A stretch of 64,000 nucleotides of DNA from Bisbaumannia pacifica (GCF_007989625.1 NZ_BJUK01000002.1:1-64000); one strand, 5' to 3'. Positions 42,385 to 52,045 are shown, numbered from the stretch's first letter. A program made the numbers and translations. Notes: generated by a model from the letters alone, not told the origin.

Positions 42385-43653
42385 CTAGGTGCGAGTATTC
42401 GATGGGCGGGGAGTGGAGGTTTGTCTAAATAGCCCCCAGAGCACGGCCAGCCAGAAGGCGTAGATCATCACCCCGCTATTATGTTCGAAGAACGCCTGGG
42501 TAGCGCCGAAGCCAAGATAGGCGACGGGCAGCAAGGCGCCAGCGGCCTCCAGGGCCCGGCGCTGCGGGCAGGTCGCCTGCAGGCCCTTGGCGAAGGCCGC
42601 TAACGGCACCAGGTAGAGGCACAACAGGGCGATCACTCCCACGACGCCGCGTTTGGCGGCGGTGTCGACCAGCTCGTTATGAGCATGACCGAATTCGGCC
42701 ACGCGAGGGGCGATCTCGCCCCGCTCGGCCATCTCGGCCAAGGCCTCGCGATAGCCATGCTCCCCCCAGCCGAATAGCGGGCGCTGCTGGAATAGCTCGC
42801 CGGCGGCGTCCCACATCTGGAAACGCAGGCCGACCGAGGTGTCGTGATTCTCACCGCTCAGGTAGTTGGTGATGTTATCGGTAGCCGTATGGACGCGCTG
42901 CTGGACGCCTAGCTCCGGAATGGCATAGCCGATACCCCCGGCGATCAGCACCGCCATTACCAGGCCCAACTGTGCACGGCCTGGCAGGCGACGTCCCTCG
43001 GCCCAGTAGAGCACCAGCAGCATCAGCGGGGCCGCCAGCCAGCCGCCGCGGCTGCCCGAGAGCAAGGACGCCAGCAGGCCGCCCACGGCGCCCAGCCCCA
43101 TCCACACCAGCCAGGCCCGGTGGCGCGGCTGTACCCAAGCCCAGCCCAGGCCGGCCAGACAGAGCATGCCCAGCAGCAGGCTGATATTGCCGTACTGGAT
43201 GATCTGGGTGAAACCGCCGGCTCGGCTGGCGCCTTCGATCAGCTTCTGCCAGATGGCCAGGCCGCCGGTTGCCATGCCGCCGATGGCTAGACCGTGCCAC
43301 AGCCAGCCCAGACGCGGAGGGTAGGCGATCAGCAGCAGCAGGGCGGGAATGGCGAGCAGGAAGCGCGAGGGCTTGTCGAGCCCCCGCGAGCCCTGGCCAT
43401 CGAGCCAGGCGGAGAGCGCGGTGACCGTGAAGTAGAGGCCCAGCACCAGCAGAATGGCCTGATCCTCGCGAGTCAAAGCGAGGGGGCGGGGGCGAATCGC
43501 CAAGATCGGGCTGGCCAGCACCAGCATCAGGGAGCCCACCGAATAGCTACTAGGTAGACTCATGGCGAAGGCGCCGAGCAGGAAGACGGCAATCCCGGTG
43601 TATTGGACCATGATACCGCCCCGTGAATGGGTCGGTGCCGGAGATGTCGTCAT
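42385..43653 (-). CDS. O-antigen ligase/polymerase family protein (WaaL/Wzy-like)
   Basis: A 422-residue membrane protein with about 10-12 helices and the Wzy_C/WaaL pattern. The large periplasmic loop contains RPLFGWGEHGYREALAEMAE and EFGHAHNELVDTAAKRGVVG, including the conserved H-x-x-x H-N-x-x-x-x-x-x-x-x-G features. The C-terminal helices follow (LLCLYLVPLAAFAKGL). It ligates O-antigen to lipid A-core or polymerises repeat units; sequence alone does not separate the two. The wbpM stop is 2 bp upstream, so the two genes are one operon. Confidence 0.82.
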   Translation of the reverse strand: MTTSPAPTHSRGGIMVQYTGIAVFLLGAFAMSLPSSYSVGSLMLVLASPILAIRPRPLALTREDQAILLVLGLYFTVTALSAWLDGQGSRGLDKPSRFLLAIPALLLLIAYPPRLGWLWHGLAIGGMATGGLAIWQKLIEGASRAGGFTQIIQYGNISLLLGMLCLAGLGWAWVQPRHRAWLVWMGLGAVGGLLASLLSGSRGGWLAAPLMLLVLYWAEGRRLPGRAQLGLVMAVLIAGGIGYAIPELGVQQRVHTATDNITNYLSGENHDTSVGLRFQMWDAAGELFQQRPLFGWGEHGYREALAEMAERGEIAPRVAEFGHAHNELVDTAAKRGVVGVIALLCLYLVPLAAFAKGLQATCPQRRALEAAGALLPVAYLGFGATQAFFEHNSGVMIYAFWLAVLWGLFRQTSTPRPSNTRT

Positions 43654-43655
43654 GC

Positions 43656-45605
43656 TTACTGGGGCCTGAGTCGATGAATCTTGGTGTCGTTGCCGGTGGC
43701 GGGTAGCAGCAGGTCGCAGATGGCGCTGCTGTGCTTGAAGCCGCGGATGCCATTGCGCAGGACCTCGCAGGCGCGATGGCTGTCCATCTCGTCTTCCGCT
43801 TGCTCCAGCTCGTCGAGCAGGGCATGTAGCCGCTCGCGAGGCAGGACTTCCTCCTCGGCGCGCAGGATCTTGGGATGGGCGGTACCGATGACTGCGTCAC
43901 CGATCAATAGCTCCTCATAGAGCTTTTCGCCGGGGCGCAGCCCGCTGAAGGCGATAGCGATATCGCCGTCGGGATTGGTCTCGTCCTGCACCTCCAGGCC
44001 GCTGAGCTGGATCATGCGTCGGGCTAGGTCGACGATCTTCACCGGGGCGCCCATGTCGAGGACGAAGACATCGCCGCCCTGAGCCATGGAGCCGGCCTGG
44101 ATCACCAGCAGGGCCGCCTCGGGGATGGTCATGAAGAAGCGGGTGATCTCGGGGTGGGTCACGGTGACCGGGCCGCCTTCGGAGATCTGCTGGCGGAACA
44201 GCGGCACCACGGAGCCGGACGAACCCAGCACATTGCCGAAGCGCACCATGGAGAACACCGTAGCGTTGGCATCCCGGGCTAGATCCTGGAGGATCAACTC
44301 GGCCATGCGCTTGCTGGCGCCCATCACGTTGGTGGGTCGCACCGCCTTGTCGGTGGAAACCAGGATGCAGCGCTCCACTTTCAGTCGCGAAGCACTTTCG
44401 GCCACCACTCGGGTGCCCTGGACGTTGTTGCGGATGCCCTCCAGCACGTTGTTCTCGACGATCGGCACATGCTTGTAGGCAGCGGCATGGTAGAGGGTCT
44501 GGACGCCATAGCGGGAAATCACCGCCGACACGCGGCGCGGATCGCAGACGTTACCCAGCAGGGTGTAGATGGGAAAGGTCTCGCCAAGCTCCCGCTTGAG
44601 GGCCTCTAGTTCCTGATCCAGGGCATAGAGGCTGTATTCGTTGATCTCGTAGAGCACCAGGGCGCGGGGGCCGCCGCGCATGATCTGACGGCACAGCTCG
44701 CTGCCGATGGAGCCGCCGGCGCCGGTCACCATCACCACCTTGTCGTTCAGGCTGGCGTTGATAAGCTCCTCGCTGGGGGGCACCGGGTCGCGCCCCAGCA
44801 GGTCTTCCAACTCCACTTCGCGCAGCTGATCCACCGAGGCCTCGCCGGAGACGATCTCCGGCATGGAGGGCACGGTCAGCACGTGCACGGGGGCATCGGC
44901 CAGCTTATCCAGGGCCCGCTTGCGCTGCTGCTTGGTGGCCGAGGGCAGGGCCAGCAGTACCCGCTTGATGCCCAATTGGTCGGCGACCTCGTGGAAGGTC
45001 TCTGGCGCATACACCTTGACTCCTTTGATGGTGCTGCCCCACAGGGCGGTGTCATCGTCGAGAAAGGCGGCCACGTAGAACTCGCGGCTACTGGATAGCG
45101 CCAGGGCCAACTGGGCGCCGGCGCCGCCGGCCCCATAGATGGCCACCGCTTCCTTCTCGGTGTAGTGCTTGATCAACCACTGGTAATAGCTGCGCACCAG
45201 GAAGCGGGTGCCCCCCACGTAGACGGTGGCCACCAAGGCGAAATTGATGGGAATCGATCGGGGAAAACCTTGTAGCTGCGCGAAGTAGGCCAGGGCCCAC
45301 ATCAGAACCGCCAGCAGCAACACGCCCTTGACCACGGCCCACAGTGCCTGGGGCCCGATAAAGCGCACCACGGCGCGATAGAGTCCCAGCCGGGCGAAGA
45401 TATAGACCCCTACGGGAGGAATCACCAGGAACAGCGACCAGAAGGGCTCCAGGTAGCGCTCCGGCCACCAGTCGGCGAAGCGCAGCGCATAGGCGGACCA
45501 AAGGGCCACGGGAAGGGCGACCAGGTCGGAGAGGACCATGATCAGCCGCTTCTTAGTCCGGCTCATCTCGGCCACGCGCTGATGCAGCCGGGAGGAGTCA
45601 TTCAT
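43656..45605 (-). CDS. wbpM: UDP-GlcNAc 4,6-dehydratase, membrane type (WbpM/PglF/CapD)
   Basis: A 649-residue protein with four N-terminal helices (to about residue 135). A CoA-binding-like Rossmann domain follows (AVAIYGAGGAGAQLALALSS), then the catalytic SDR domain from about residue 285 (VVMVTGAGGSIGSELCRQIM). It has LYHAAAYKHVPIVENN, the active-site VSTDKAVRPTNVMGASKRMA and RFGNVLGSSGSVVPLFRQQI. The usual SYK-type Tyr is replaced by Met here (MGASK), as in the WbpM/FlaA1 group. It makes UDP-4-keto-6-deoxy-GlcNAc, the substrate for the reductase at 38694. ATG 45605 with AAGGA 10 nt upstream is preferred over 45662. Confidence 0.9.
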   Translation of the reverse strand: MNDSSRLHQRVAEMSRTKKRLIMVLSDLVALPVALWSAYALRFADWWPERYLEPFWSLFLVIPPVGVYIFARLGLYRAVVRFIGPQALWAVVKGVLLLAVLMWALAYFAQLQGFPRSIPINFALVATVYVGGTRFLVRSYYQWLIKHYTEKEAVAIYGAGGAGAQLALALSSSREFYVAAFLDDDTALWGSTIKGVKVYAPETFHEVADQLGIKRVLLALPSATKQQRKRALDKLADAPVHVLTVPSMPEIVSGEASVDQLREVELEDLLGRDPVPPSEELINASLNDKVVMVTGAGGSIGSELCRQIMRGGPRALVLYEINEYSLYALDQELEALKRELGETFPIYTLLGNVCDPRRVSAVISRYGVQTLYHAAAYKHVPIVENNVLEGIRNNVQGTRVVAESASRLKVERCILVSTDKAVRPTNVMGASKRMAELILQDLARDANATVFSMVRFGNVLGSSGSVVPLFRQQISEGGPVTVTHPEITRFFMTIPEAALLVIQAGSMAQGGDVFVLDMGAPVKIVDLARRMIQLSGLEVQDETNPDGDIAIAFSGLRPGEKLYEELLIGDAVIGTAHPKILRAEEEVLPRERLHALLDELEQAEDEMDSHRACEVLRNGIRGFKHSSAICDLLLPATGNDTKIHRLRPQ

Positions 45606-45865
45606 TGGGTTCCCATCCTTTGTGTCTCGTCTTGGCTCATCGTCCGATAGGGCGCCTATCATACCGGGCTTTGCCGGTCATCACTACGCGGCGGGTGGTG
45701 AAACCGTGTCGTGGGAGGCTATGGATCCGATGCGATTGGGTCATTTCCATGCCCCCGGAAGGTGGGGCCGGACTGGTCCTGGAGCAGAGAACGTCGGAGT
45801 GAACCCGGTATGACTCCGGGCGCCGGGCGAAGCGAGGGTGTCGGCGTTGGTATCTCCCAGTGGCT

Positions 45866-46834
45866 TCAGATGGTATTGCGCAGCCCCAGCTCATAAGGGT
45901 GCGGGTCCAGGTAGGTCTGGGCGCGGATATAGTCGGAGCCGTGGCGCTTGACGTAGTGGGTGAGCAGGCGCAACGGCACCACCAGGTTGACCTGGCCCAG
46001 GCGGTACTCCTCGATGGCCTGGAGCAGGTCCTGGCGGCTGGGGCCGTCGAGGCTCTGCTTCAGGTAACCCAGCACATGGGTGAGGGCGTTGGTGTGGGTC
46101 TTACGGGTGGCGCGGCGACTCAGCGCCGCCATGAAGTGACGCAGGTAATGGGCCATGGCGGCGTCCAGTGGCTGCCGGTGGGCCTCGGCCAGGTAGCGGC
46201 CCAGTTCCCGGTAGCTCTCCACATGGTGGGCCATCAGCAGCAGCTTCTGGCGGCTATGGAACTGCAGAAGGGCATGGTAGCTCGGCTCTGCTTCCACGTG
46301 GCGTTTCCAGTCGTCGAAGGCGTAGACCCGGGTGATAAAGTTCTCGCGCAGCACCGGGTCGTTGAGGCGTGCCTCCTCTTCCAAGGGCAGCTCGGGGAAG
46401 TGCTCCTTGAGGGCGCGGACGAAGGCGCCGGAGTCGGCGTGGCTGGGCATGCCATTGAAGTGGTAGACCTTGACCCGCTCCAGGCCGCAACTGGGTGAGC
46501 CCTTCATCAGGATAAAACCACGCAGGTGACGGTGGCCGGCGATAAAGCGCTCGCTGACCCGGTCCAGGGCCTCGGTGACGTCGCGACTGTAGTCCTCGGT
46601 GCCGACCACCCGGGGCCGTTCTCCGAGCTTGCCCATCAGGCGAATCGGCTCCCGGGGCACGCCGAGGCCCGCCGCCAGTTCCGGGCAGAAGGGCTCGAAG
46701 GCGAAGCGCTCGCCGAGCACCTCCAGGCAGTAGCGGGAACGCTTGTGGCCGCCGTTGTAGCGGACTTGGTCGCCCATCAGGCAGGCGCTGATGCCTACCG
46801 GGATTCCTGACTCGCTAGCGTGCCCCTGGGTCAT
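45866..46834 (-). CDS. DUF523/DUF1722 domain protein (YbgA-like)
   Basis: A 322-residue two-domain protein. Residues 1-155 are DUF523 (VGISACLMGDQVRYNGGHKR, FEPFCPELAAGLGVPREPIR, GFILMKGSPSCGLERVKVY), with conserved Cys that may bind metal or a cluster. Residues 185-305 are DUF1722/YbgA (HSRQKLLLMAHHVESYRELG, then LLTHYVKRHGSDYIRAQTYL). Such fusions often sit next to photolyase genes; none is seen here. Function is not established. It is divergent from the RND efflux pair. Confidence 0.82.
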   Translation of the reverse strand: MTQGHASESGIPVGISACLMGDQVRYNGGHKRSRYCLEVLGERFAFEPFCPELAAGLGVPREPIRLMGKLGERPRVVGTEDYSRDVTEALDRVSERFIAGHRHLRGFILMKGSPSCGLERVKVYHFNGMPSHADSGAFVRALKEHFPELPLEEEARLNDPVLRENFITRVYAFDDWKRHVEAEPSYHALLQFHSRQKLLLMAHHVESYRELGRYLAEAHRQPLDAAMAHYLRHFMAALSRRATRKTHTNALTHVLGYLKQSLDGPSRQDLLQAIEEYRLGQVNLVVPLRLLTHYVKRHGSDYIRAQTYLDPHPYELGLRNTI

Positions 46835-47006
46835 GGCTGGCTCCTTGAGTTGGCCTCTGTCCTATCATCGCCGATCCGCCGGATCGCTGTGAAGCAGGCG
46901 CCCACGATGTGTGGGTGGTCACTGAGGCGGACGATGGCACATATCGATATATTGTCCAAGGGTTGTATAGTGGTGACCCTGGTTCGAAGACGGCGACGGC
47001 GGACTC

Positions 47007-48254
47007 ATGACCCTCAAGCGACTCCTTCCCCTGATGATCCTGGCGATCGGCATCGTGGGCTTCGTGGCACTGCGCCTGACGCGCCCCGAGCCGCCCCCGG
47101 CGGCGAGCCAGGAGCGTAGCTGGCGCATCGCGGTGCAGGAGGTGCGGCTGGGGGAGGAGGTGCCGATCCTGCCACTGTTCGGCGAACTGGTGGCACCACA
47201 GCGGGTCACCCTGACCGCCTCGTTGACCGCCCATATCGCGGAGCGCCCGGTGCGCGAGGGGCAGCGGGTGGCCGAGGGCGAGGTGTTGGTGGCCCTGGAC
47301 GAGGCGGATATCGCGCCGCTGCTGGCGCAGGCCGCCGCCGAGGTGGCCGACCTGGAGGCGCAGCTGGCCAACGAGGCGCTGCGTCTGGAGAGCGATCGGG
47401 CGGCCCTGGCCCGGGAGCAGGAGATCCGCGATAACGCCGCCCGGCAACTGGAGCGTACCCGCAGCCTGGTGGAGCGTAACCTGGCGTCCCGGGCGGACCT
47501 GGACGGCGCCCGCGACGCCTTGTCCCGGGCTCGACTGACCCTGACCACCCGCGAGAATGCCATCGCCGAACACCCCGCGCGTCGCGCCAGCTTGGAGGCG
47601 CGGCTGGCACGCGCCGAAGCCAACCTGGCGGCGGTACGCCGAGATGCCGGGCGGGCCCGGGTCACCGCGCCCTTCGATGGCATCGTCAGCGATGTCCGGG
47701 TGGCCCCCGGCGACCGGGTGGCCAGCGGGGCGACCCTGCTGTCGCTCTATCCCGAGGCGGGGCTGGAGCTGCGGGCGCGGCTGCCCCGTGAGCACGAGGC
47801 CGAGCTGCTCGCGGCCCTGTCCCGCGGCGAGTCCCTCCTGGCCCGGGGCGAGAACGGCGCGCGCTTCGAGCTGATGGGTTTCGCCGGGGAGGGGGATGCC
47901 AGCGGCAGCGAGGCGATCCTGGCGCTGCGCGAGGCCGCGCCCGGGCTGCGCCCCGGCAGCCTGATCACGGTGACCCTGGCGCGCCCCGCCCACCCCCGGG
48001 CCCTAGCGCTGCCCTATAGTGCCCTGCACGGCAACGGCCGGGTATATCGGGTGGAGGAGGGGCGCCTGGTGCGCCTGGACGTGGAGCGCCTGGGCGAGAC
48101 CCGCGGCGCCGATGGCGAGCCACTCGCCCTGGTCACCGGCGAGGCCCTGGTTGACGGTCAGCGCATCATGGTCACCCACCTGCCCAATGCCATGCAGGGG
48201 CTGCGGGTCGAGGTCGCCGATGCCGCAGATACCCCCGAGGAGCCCGAGGGGTGA
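47007..48254 (+). CDS. RND efflux periplasmic adaptor subunit
   Basis: Membrane fusion protein of 415 residues. An N-terminal anchor (LLPLMILAIGIVGFVALRLT), a lipoyl half (VTLTASLTAHIAERPVREGQ, VAEGEVLVALDEADIAPLLA), an alpha-helical hairpin (residues 95-205), the second lipoyl half (RARVTAPFDGIVSDVRVAPG) and a barrel domain are visible. It links an RND pump to an outer membrane channel, which is not encoded nearby. Its stop overlaps the GTG start of the pump gene. Export substrate unknown. Confidence 0.9.
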   Translation: MTLKRLLPLMILAIGIVGFVALRLTRPEPPPAASQERSWRIAVQEVRLGEEVPILPLFGELVAPQRVTLTASLTAHIAERPVREGQRVAEGEVLVALDEADIAPLLAQAAAEVADLEAQLANEALRLESDRAALAREQEIRDNAARQLERTRSLVERNLASRADLDGARDALSRARLTLTTRENAIAEHPARRASLEARLARAEANLAAVRRDAGRARVTAPFDGIVSDVRVAPGDRVASGATLLSLYPEAGLELRARLPREHEAELLAALSRGESLLARGENGARFELMGFAGEGDASGSEAILALREAAPGLRPGSLITVTLARPAHPRALALPYSALHGNGRVYRVEEGRLVRLDVERLGETRGADGEPLALVTGEALVDGQRIMVTHLPNAMQGLRVEVADAADTPEEPEG

Positions 48255-51200
48255 GCAAGCGGCGTGGGGTGATCGGTTTCTTCGTCCACCATCGGGTGGC
48301 CGCCAACCTGGTGATGCTGGTGATGCTGGTGGGCGGCGTGCTGGGGCTGTCGCGGATGAACATCCAGTTCTTCCCGACCTTCGCCCTGGACGTGGCCAGC
48401 GTGCGGGTGGTGTGGAGCGGTGCCTCGGCGGAGGACGTCGAGCAGGGCATCACCCTGCCCCTGGAAGAGCGACTGCGCAGCATCGATGGCCTCAAGCGCA
48501 TGACCTCTACCTCCACCCAGGGGGTGGCCAGCATCACCCTGGAGTTCGTCGAGGGCACCGACCCGATACTGGCGCTGGACGACGTGCGCCAGGAGGTTGA
48601 GAGCTTCACCAACCTGCCGGCGGACGCCGAGCGACCCCAGGTCAATCGGATCGCCCGCTACGAGCCGGTGGCTCGCCTGCTGCTGTATGGCGACCTGGCC
48701 GAGGATGAGCTTCGGGCCTTGGCGCAGCGCTTCGAGTCCCAGCTATTGCAACGCGGCATCGACCGAGTCGAGCTGGAGGGCGTCGCCGAGCAGCAGATCA
48801 GCGTCGAGGTGCCCGCCGAGCGACTGCAGACCCTGGGGCTGTCACTGGCGCAGGTGGCCGAGCGTATCCAGGGCATGTCCCGGGACCTGCCGGCGGGACT
48901 GCTGGGGCAGCAGGACAGCGCCCGGGAGCTGCGCGCCGTGGAACAGCGCCGCGCCGCCCGCGATTTCGAGAACCTGACGATCCTCAGCGGCGACCGGGTG
49001 CGGTTGCGTCTGGGCGATATCGCCATCATTCGCCAGGAGCCGCGGCGTGGCCAGGTGCGCCTGACGCACCAGGGGCAGCCCGCCGTCGAGCTGCAATTGC
49101 AGCGGGCCGAGGCGGGCAACTCCCTGGCGGCGGCGCGCATTCTCGATGACTGGCTCGAGGAGGTGCGCCCGAGCCTGCCGCCCTCGGCGCATCTCAAGGT
49201 GCACGATGAGAGCTGGCAGCTGATCGCCGAGCGTATCTGGCTGCTGATCGGCAACGGCCTGGGCGGCCTGGTGCTGGTGATCGTGCTGCTCTACTTCTTC
49301 CTGCCGGCGCGGGTCGCCGCCTGGGTCGCGGTGGGGATTCCCACCGCCTTCATGGCCGCCATGCTGGTGTTCTGGGGGATCGGTGGCTCCATCAACATGA
49401 TGTCGCTGTTTGCCCTGATCATGGCGCTGGGGGTGATCGTCGACGACGCCATCGTGGTGGGGGAGGACGCCGATGCCCACTACCGCCTGGGCGAGCCCCC
49501 GCGCAGCGCCTCGGAGGGGGCCGCCAAGCGCATGCTGTGGCCGGTGGTGGCCTCGTCGCTGACCACGGTGGCGGCCTTTATGCCGCTGCTGATGGTGGGC
49601 GGGGTGATCGGCAATATCCTCGGCGATATTCCGGTGATCATGATCTGCGTGCTGATCGCCTCGCTGCTGGAGTGCTTCGTGGTGCTGCCGGCGCACCTGC
49701 GTCACGCCTTCGACCCGCGTAGCGAGGCGCCGAGCCACCGCCTGGAGCGCTTGCGCCAGGGCTTCGAGGCGCGTTTCGAGGCCTTCCGCGAAGGGCCCTT
49801 CCGGCGCGTCTCGGCGCTTAGCCTGCGTCACCGCGGCGCCACCCTGGCCGCCGCCGTGGCGGTGACCCTGGTCACTGCCGGCCTGGTGGCGGGGGGGCGC
49901 ATCGGCTTTACCTTCTTCCCCTCGCCGGAGCCCACGGTGCTCTATGCCAATGCCAGCTTCGTGGCGGGGACCGAGGCGGCGCGGGTGGAGCGCTTCGTCG
50001 CACACCTGGAGACGACCCTGGAGGCGGCGGAAGCCGAGCTCGGCGGCGAGTTGATCCGCACCCGGGTGACCCGCTACGGGGCCAGCCTAGGGGCCGGGGG
50101 CACCGGGCGGCGCGCCGACGAGCTGGGCTCGATCATGATCGAGCTGATCTCCCCGGACGACCGCGAGGTGCGCAACAGCGAGCTGATCCGCGCCTGGCGG
50201 CAGCGCATCATCATGCCGGCGGGCCTCGAGGCCCTGACCATCACCGAGCGCGCCGCCGGACCGCCGGGCCGCGATGTGGAGATTCGCCTGACCGGTGACG
50301 ACGCCCTCGCCCTGCGGCATGCCGCCGACCGCCTGCGCGAGGCGCTGGCCAGCCTGCCCGGGGTGCTGGATACCGAGGACGATATGCCCTGGGGGCGCGA
50401 GCAGTTGATCTACCGGGTCAATGCCCAGGGCGAGGCCCTGGGGCTGACCACCAGCGAGCTGGGGCGTCAGCTGCGCACCGCCTTCGATGGCCAGGTGGTG
50501 CAGGTCTATCAGCAGGGTGCTGACGAGGTGGAGGTACGAGTGATGCTGCCCCGGGCGCAGCGCGAGCGCCTGGCAACCCTGTCGCGGCTGGCCATCGAGG
50601 TGCCGGATGGCCGGCTGGTGCCGCTGTCGCAGGTGATCTCCCTGTCGCCGGATCAGGGCTTCGAGGCGTTGCGGCATGCCGATGGGCGTCTGGCGGTGCA
50701 GGTGGGGGCGGAGCTGGATAGCGCCATGACCTCCGCCCAGGAGGTACTGGCGAGCCTGGACCGCGAGACCCTGCCGGAGCTGGCCCGGACCTTCCATATC
50801 GCCTATAGCTTCGAGGGGCGCGCCGCCGACCAGCGCGAGACCCTGGCCGATATGCGCACCGGCCTGATCGTCGGCCTGGGGCTGATGTATGTGGTGCTGG
50901 CCTGGGTCTTCGCCTCCTGGAGCCTGCCGCTGATCGTGATGGCGATCATTCCCTTCGCCCTGGTGGGCGGGGTGCTCGGTCACTGGCTGCTGGGCATCGA
51001 GCTGACGGTACTGTCGCTGTTCGGCCTCTTCGGGCTCTCCGGCATCGTGGTCAATAACGCCATTATCCTGGTGACCTTCTACCGCCAGCAGCGCCGTCAG
51101 GGGCTGACCATCGATGCCGCCCTCAACGAGGCGGTGGTGCAGCGGGTGAGGGCGGTGTTGCTGACCTCCCTGACCACCATCGGTGGCCTGATGCCGCTGC

Positions 51201-51391
51201 TCTTCGAGACCTCGCTGCAGGCCCAGTTCCTGATACCCATGGCCGTCTCCATCGCCTTCGGTCTGGGCCTCTCCACCCTGCTGGTGCTGCTGGTGATTCC
51301 GGCGCTGCTCTCGTATCTGGAGCATCTACGGGCCCGGCTGGGGCGGCATGGGGAAGCGCCTCCAACCGTCGAGGCGACAAACCGCGGCTAA
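48251..51391 (+). CDS. RND family efflux pump, inner membrane subunit (HAE1-like)
   Basis: A 1046-residue RND transporter with twelve helices and two large periplasmic loops. It begins GVIGFFVHHRVAANLVMLVM and contains VVWSGASAEDVEQGITLPLE. The proton-relay Asp pair is in LFALIMALGVIVDDAIVVGE near residue 400. The C-terminal half shows YVVLAWVFASWSLPLIVMAI, LFGLFGLSGIVVNNAIILVT and LTSLTTIGGLMPLLFETSLQ. Full length for the family. It is translationally coupled to the adaptor. Confidence 0.92.
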   Translation: MSKRRGVIGFFVHHRVAANLVMLVMLVGGVLGLSRMNIQFFPTFALDVASVRVVWSGASAEDVEQGITLPLEERLRSIDGLKRMTSTSTQGVASITLEFVEGTDPILALDDVRQEVESFTNLPADAERPQVNRIARYEPVARLLLYGDLAEDELRALAQRFESQLLQRGIDRVELEGVAEQQISVEVPAERLQTLGLSLAQVAERIQGMSRDLPAGLLGQQDSARELRAVEQRRAARDFENLTILSGDRVRLRLGDIAIIRQEPRRGQVRLTHQGQPAVELQLQRAEAGNSLAAARILDDWLEEVRPSLPPSAHLKVHDESWQLIAERIWLLIGNGLGGLVLVIVLLYFFLPARVAAWVAVGIPTAFMAAMLVFWGIGGSINMMSLFALIMALGVIVDDAIVVGEDADAHYRLGEPPRSASEGAAKRMLWPVVASSLTTVAAFMPLLMVGGVIGNILGDIPVIMICVLIASLLECFVVLPAHLRHAFDPRSEAPSHRLERLRQGFEARFEAFREGPFRRVSALSLRHRGATLAAAVAVTLVTAGLVAGGRIGFTFFPSPEPTVLYANASFVAGTEAARVERFVAHLETTLEAAEAELGGELIRTRVTRYGASLGAGGTGRRADELGSIMIELISPDDREVRNSELIRAWRQRIIMPAGLEALTITERAAGPPGRDVEIRLTGDDALALRHAADRLREALASLPGVLDTEDDMPWGREQLIYRVNAQGEALGLTTSELGRQLRTAFDGQVVQVYQQGADEVEVRVMLPRAQRERLATLSRLAIEVPDGRLVPLSQVISLSPDQGFEALRHADGRLAVQVGAELDSAMTSAQEVLASLDRETLPELARTFHIAYSFEGRAADQRETLADMRTGLIVGLGLMYVVLAWVFASWSLPLIVMAIIPFALVGGVLGHWLLGIELTVLSLFGLFGLSGIVVNNAIILVTFYRQQRRQGLTIDAALNEAVVQRVRAVLLTSLTTIGGLMPLLFETSLQAQFLIPMAVSIAFGLGLSTLLVLLVIPALLSYLEHLRARLGRHGEAPPTVEATNRG

Positions 51392-51426
51392 CGCCCGCTC
51401 AAGGTATAAGGGTTGCCATTGGTGTT

Positions 51427-51503
51427 GTGGGAGTCCGGCTCCGCCGGACGATTGGGCGACACCGTCGCCCTTCGGGCGAATCGCACGGAATCCGCGCTCC
51501 CAC
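51427..51503. repeat. REP/BIME-like palindromic element
   Basis: Outer inverted repeat GTGGGAG ... CTCCCAC enclosing TCCGGC-TCC-GCCGGA and GGGCGACACCGTCGCCC-TTCGGGCGA. It shares modules with 16878-17000 and 56359-56418. It lies downstream of the RND pump. Confidence 0.7.
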
Positions 51504-51553
51504 CAACCCTGTGGATCGGCGGAGGCCGCGCCAATCCGCCACGGTCGAAACTC

Positions 51554-51582
51554 TTGTGTGGACGGCAAGCGGCTGGTAGATT
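51554..51582 (+). promoter_or_regulatory. Possible sigma-70 promoter for the small secreted protein
   Basis: TTGTGT and TAGATT with a 17-nt spacer; each box matches only partly, but spacing is ideal and a Fur-like box starts 5 bp downstream. Confidence 0.4.
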
Positions 51583-51586
51583 GCTA

Positions 51587-51605
51587 AATGCAAGTCATTT
51601 TCATT
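51587..51605 (+). promoter_or_regulatory. Putative Fur box
   Basis: AATGCAAGTCATTTTCATT agrees at 16 of 19 positions with a common Fur box form (AATGATAATCATTTTCATT). It lies between the candidate -10 and the ribosome site of the gene at 51623, where a bound repressor would block transcription. Confidence 0.5.
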
Positions 51606-51622
51606 GGCAAAGAGGAGTTGCA

Positions 51623-51994
51623 ATGAAGCACTTCATGTTTCTGGCGGCCCTGACCTTCGGGCTGGTGGGCGAGGCCCTGGCCGAGCGGGTCGATCACTTT
51701 CAGGGCGAGGCCGCTGAGACCCTGCAGGCGGCGGTGGCGAATTTCACCGAATACAATCAGCGTCTCGATGCCCTCCTGGCCCAGGAGAGCCTGAGCGACG
51801 AGGAGCTGGGGCAGGTCCATGAGCTGACCTACACCCTGGAGAATGCCCTGCAGACCATCTCCGAGGAGGTCGATGAGATGGCCGTGGAGCTCGAGGAGGT
51901 CCACCTGGCCTCGGAACGCCTGGATGGCGAGGCCGTCAAGGTCCACGGCCAGGCCTACCTGGACAAGGCCAAGACCCTGACGACCCGGGAGTGA
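51623..51994 (+). CDS. Small secreted helical protein (DUF6746-like?)
   Basis: A 123-residue protein with a signal peptide (MKHFMFLAALTFGLVGEALA, cleavage before ERVDHF). The mature ~100 residues are acidic and almost wholly helical with a heptad-like pattern (EAAETLQAAVANFTEYNQRL, EELGQVHELTYTLENALQTI), ending in a C-terminal KAKTLTTRE. GAGGAG precedes the ATG. I place it tentatively with the DUF6746 proteins of halophiles, without known function. A Fur-like box overlapping its promoter suggests iron-dependent expression. It could be a periplasmic metal- or haem-interacting helix bundle, but no ligand motif is visible. Confidence 0.7.
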   Translation: MKHFMFLAALTFGLVGEALAERVDHFQGEAAETLQAAVANFTEYNQRLDALLAQESLSDEELGQVHELTYTLENALQTISEEVDEMAVELEEVHLASERLDGEAVKVHGQAYLDKAKTLTTRE

Positions 51995-52045
51995 ATGATC
52001 ACAGGCCCTAACGGCCATTGCCGGCACCCCGGCGCCCTTGATCAC

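Noticed and set aside
45606-45865. Small genes in the gap between wbpM and the DUF523 gene
   Set aside because: Short frames of 60-85 codons exist on both strands but lack ribosome sites and recognisable features.
46939-46948. ATATCGATAT palindrome upstream of the RND pair as an operator
   Set aside because: Ten bases of AT-rich palindrome without a linked regulator gene; likely chance.
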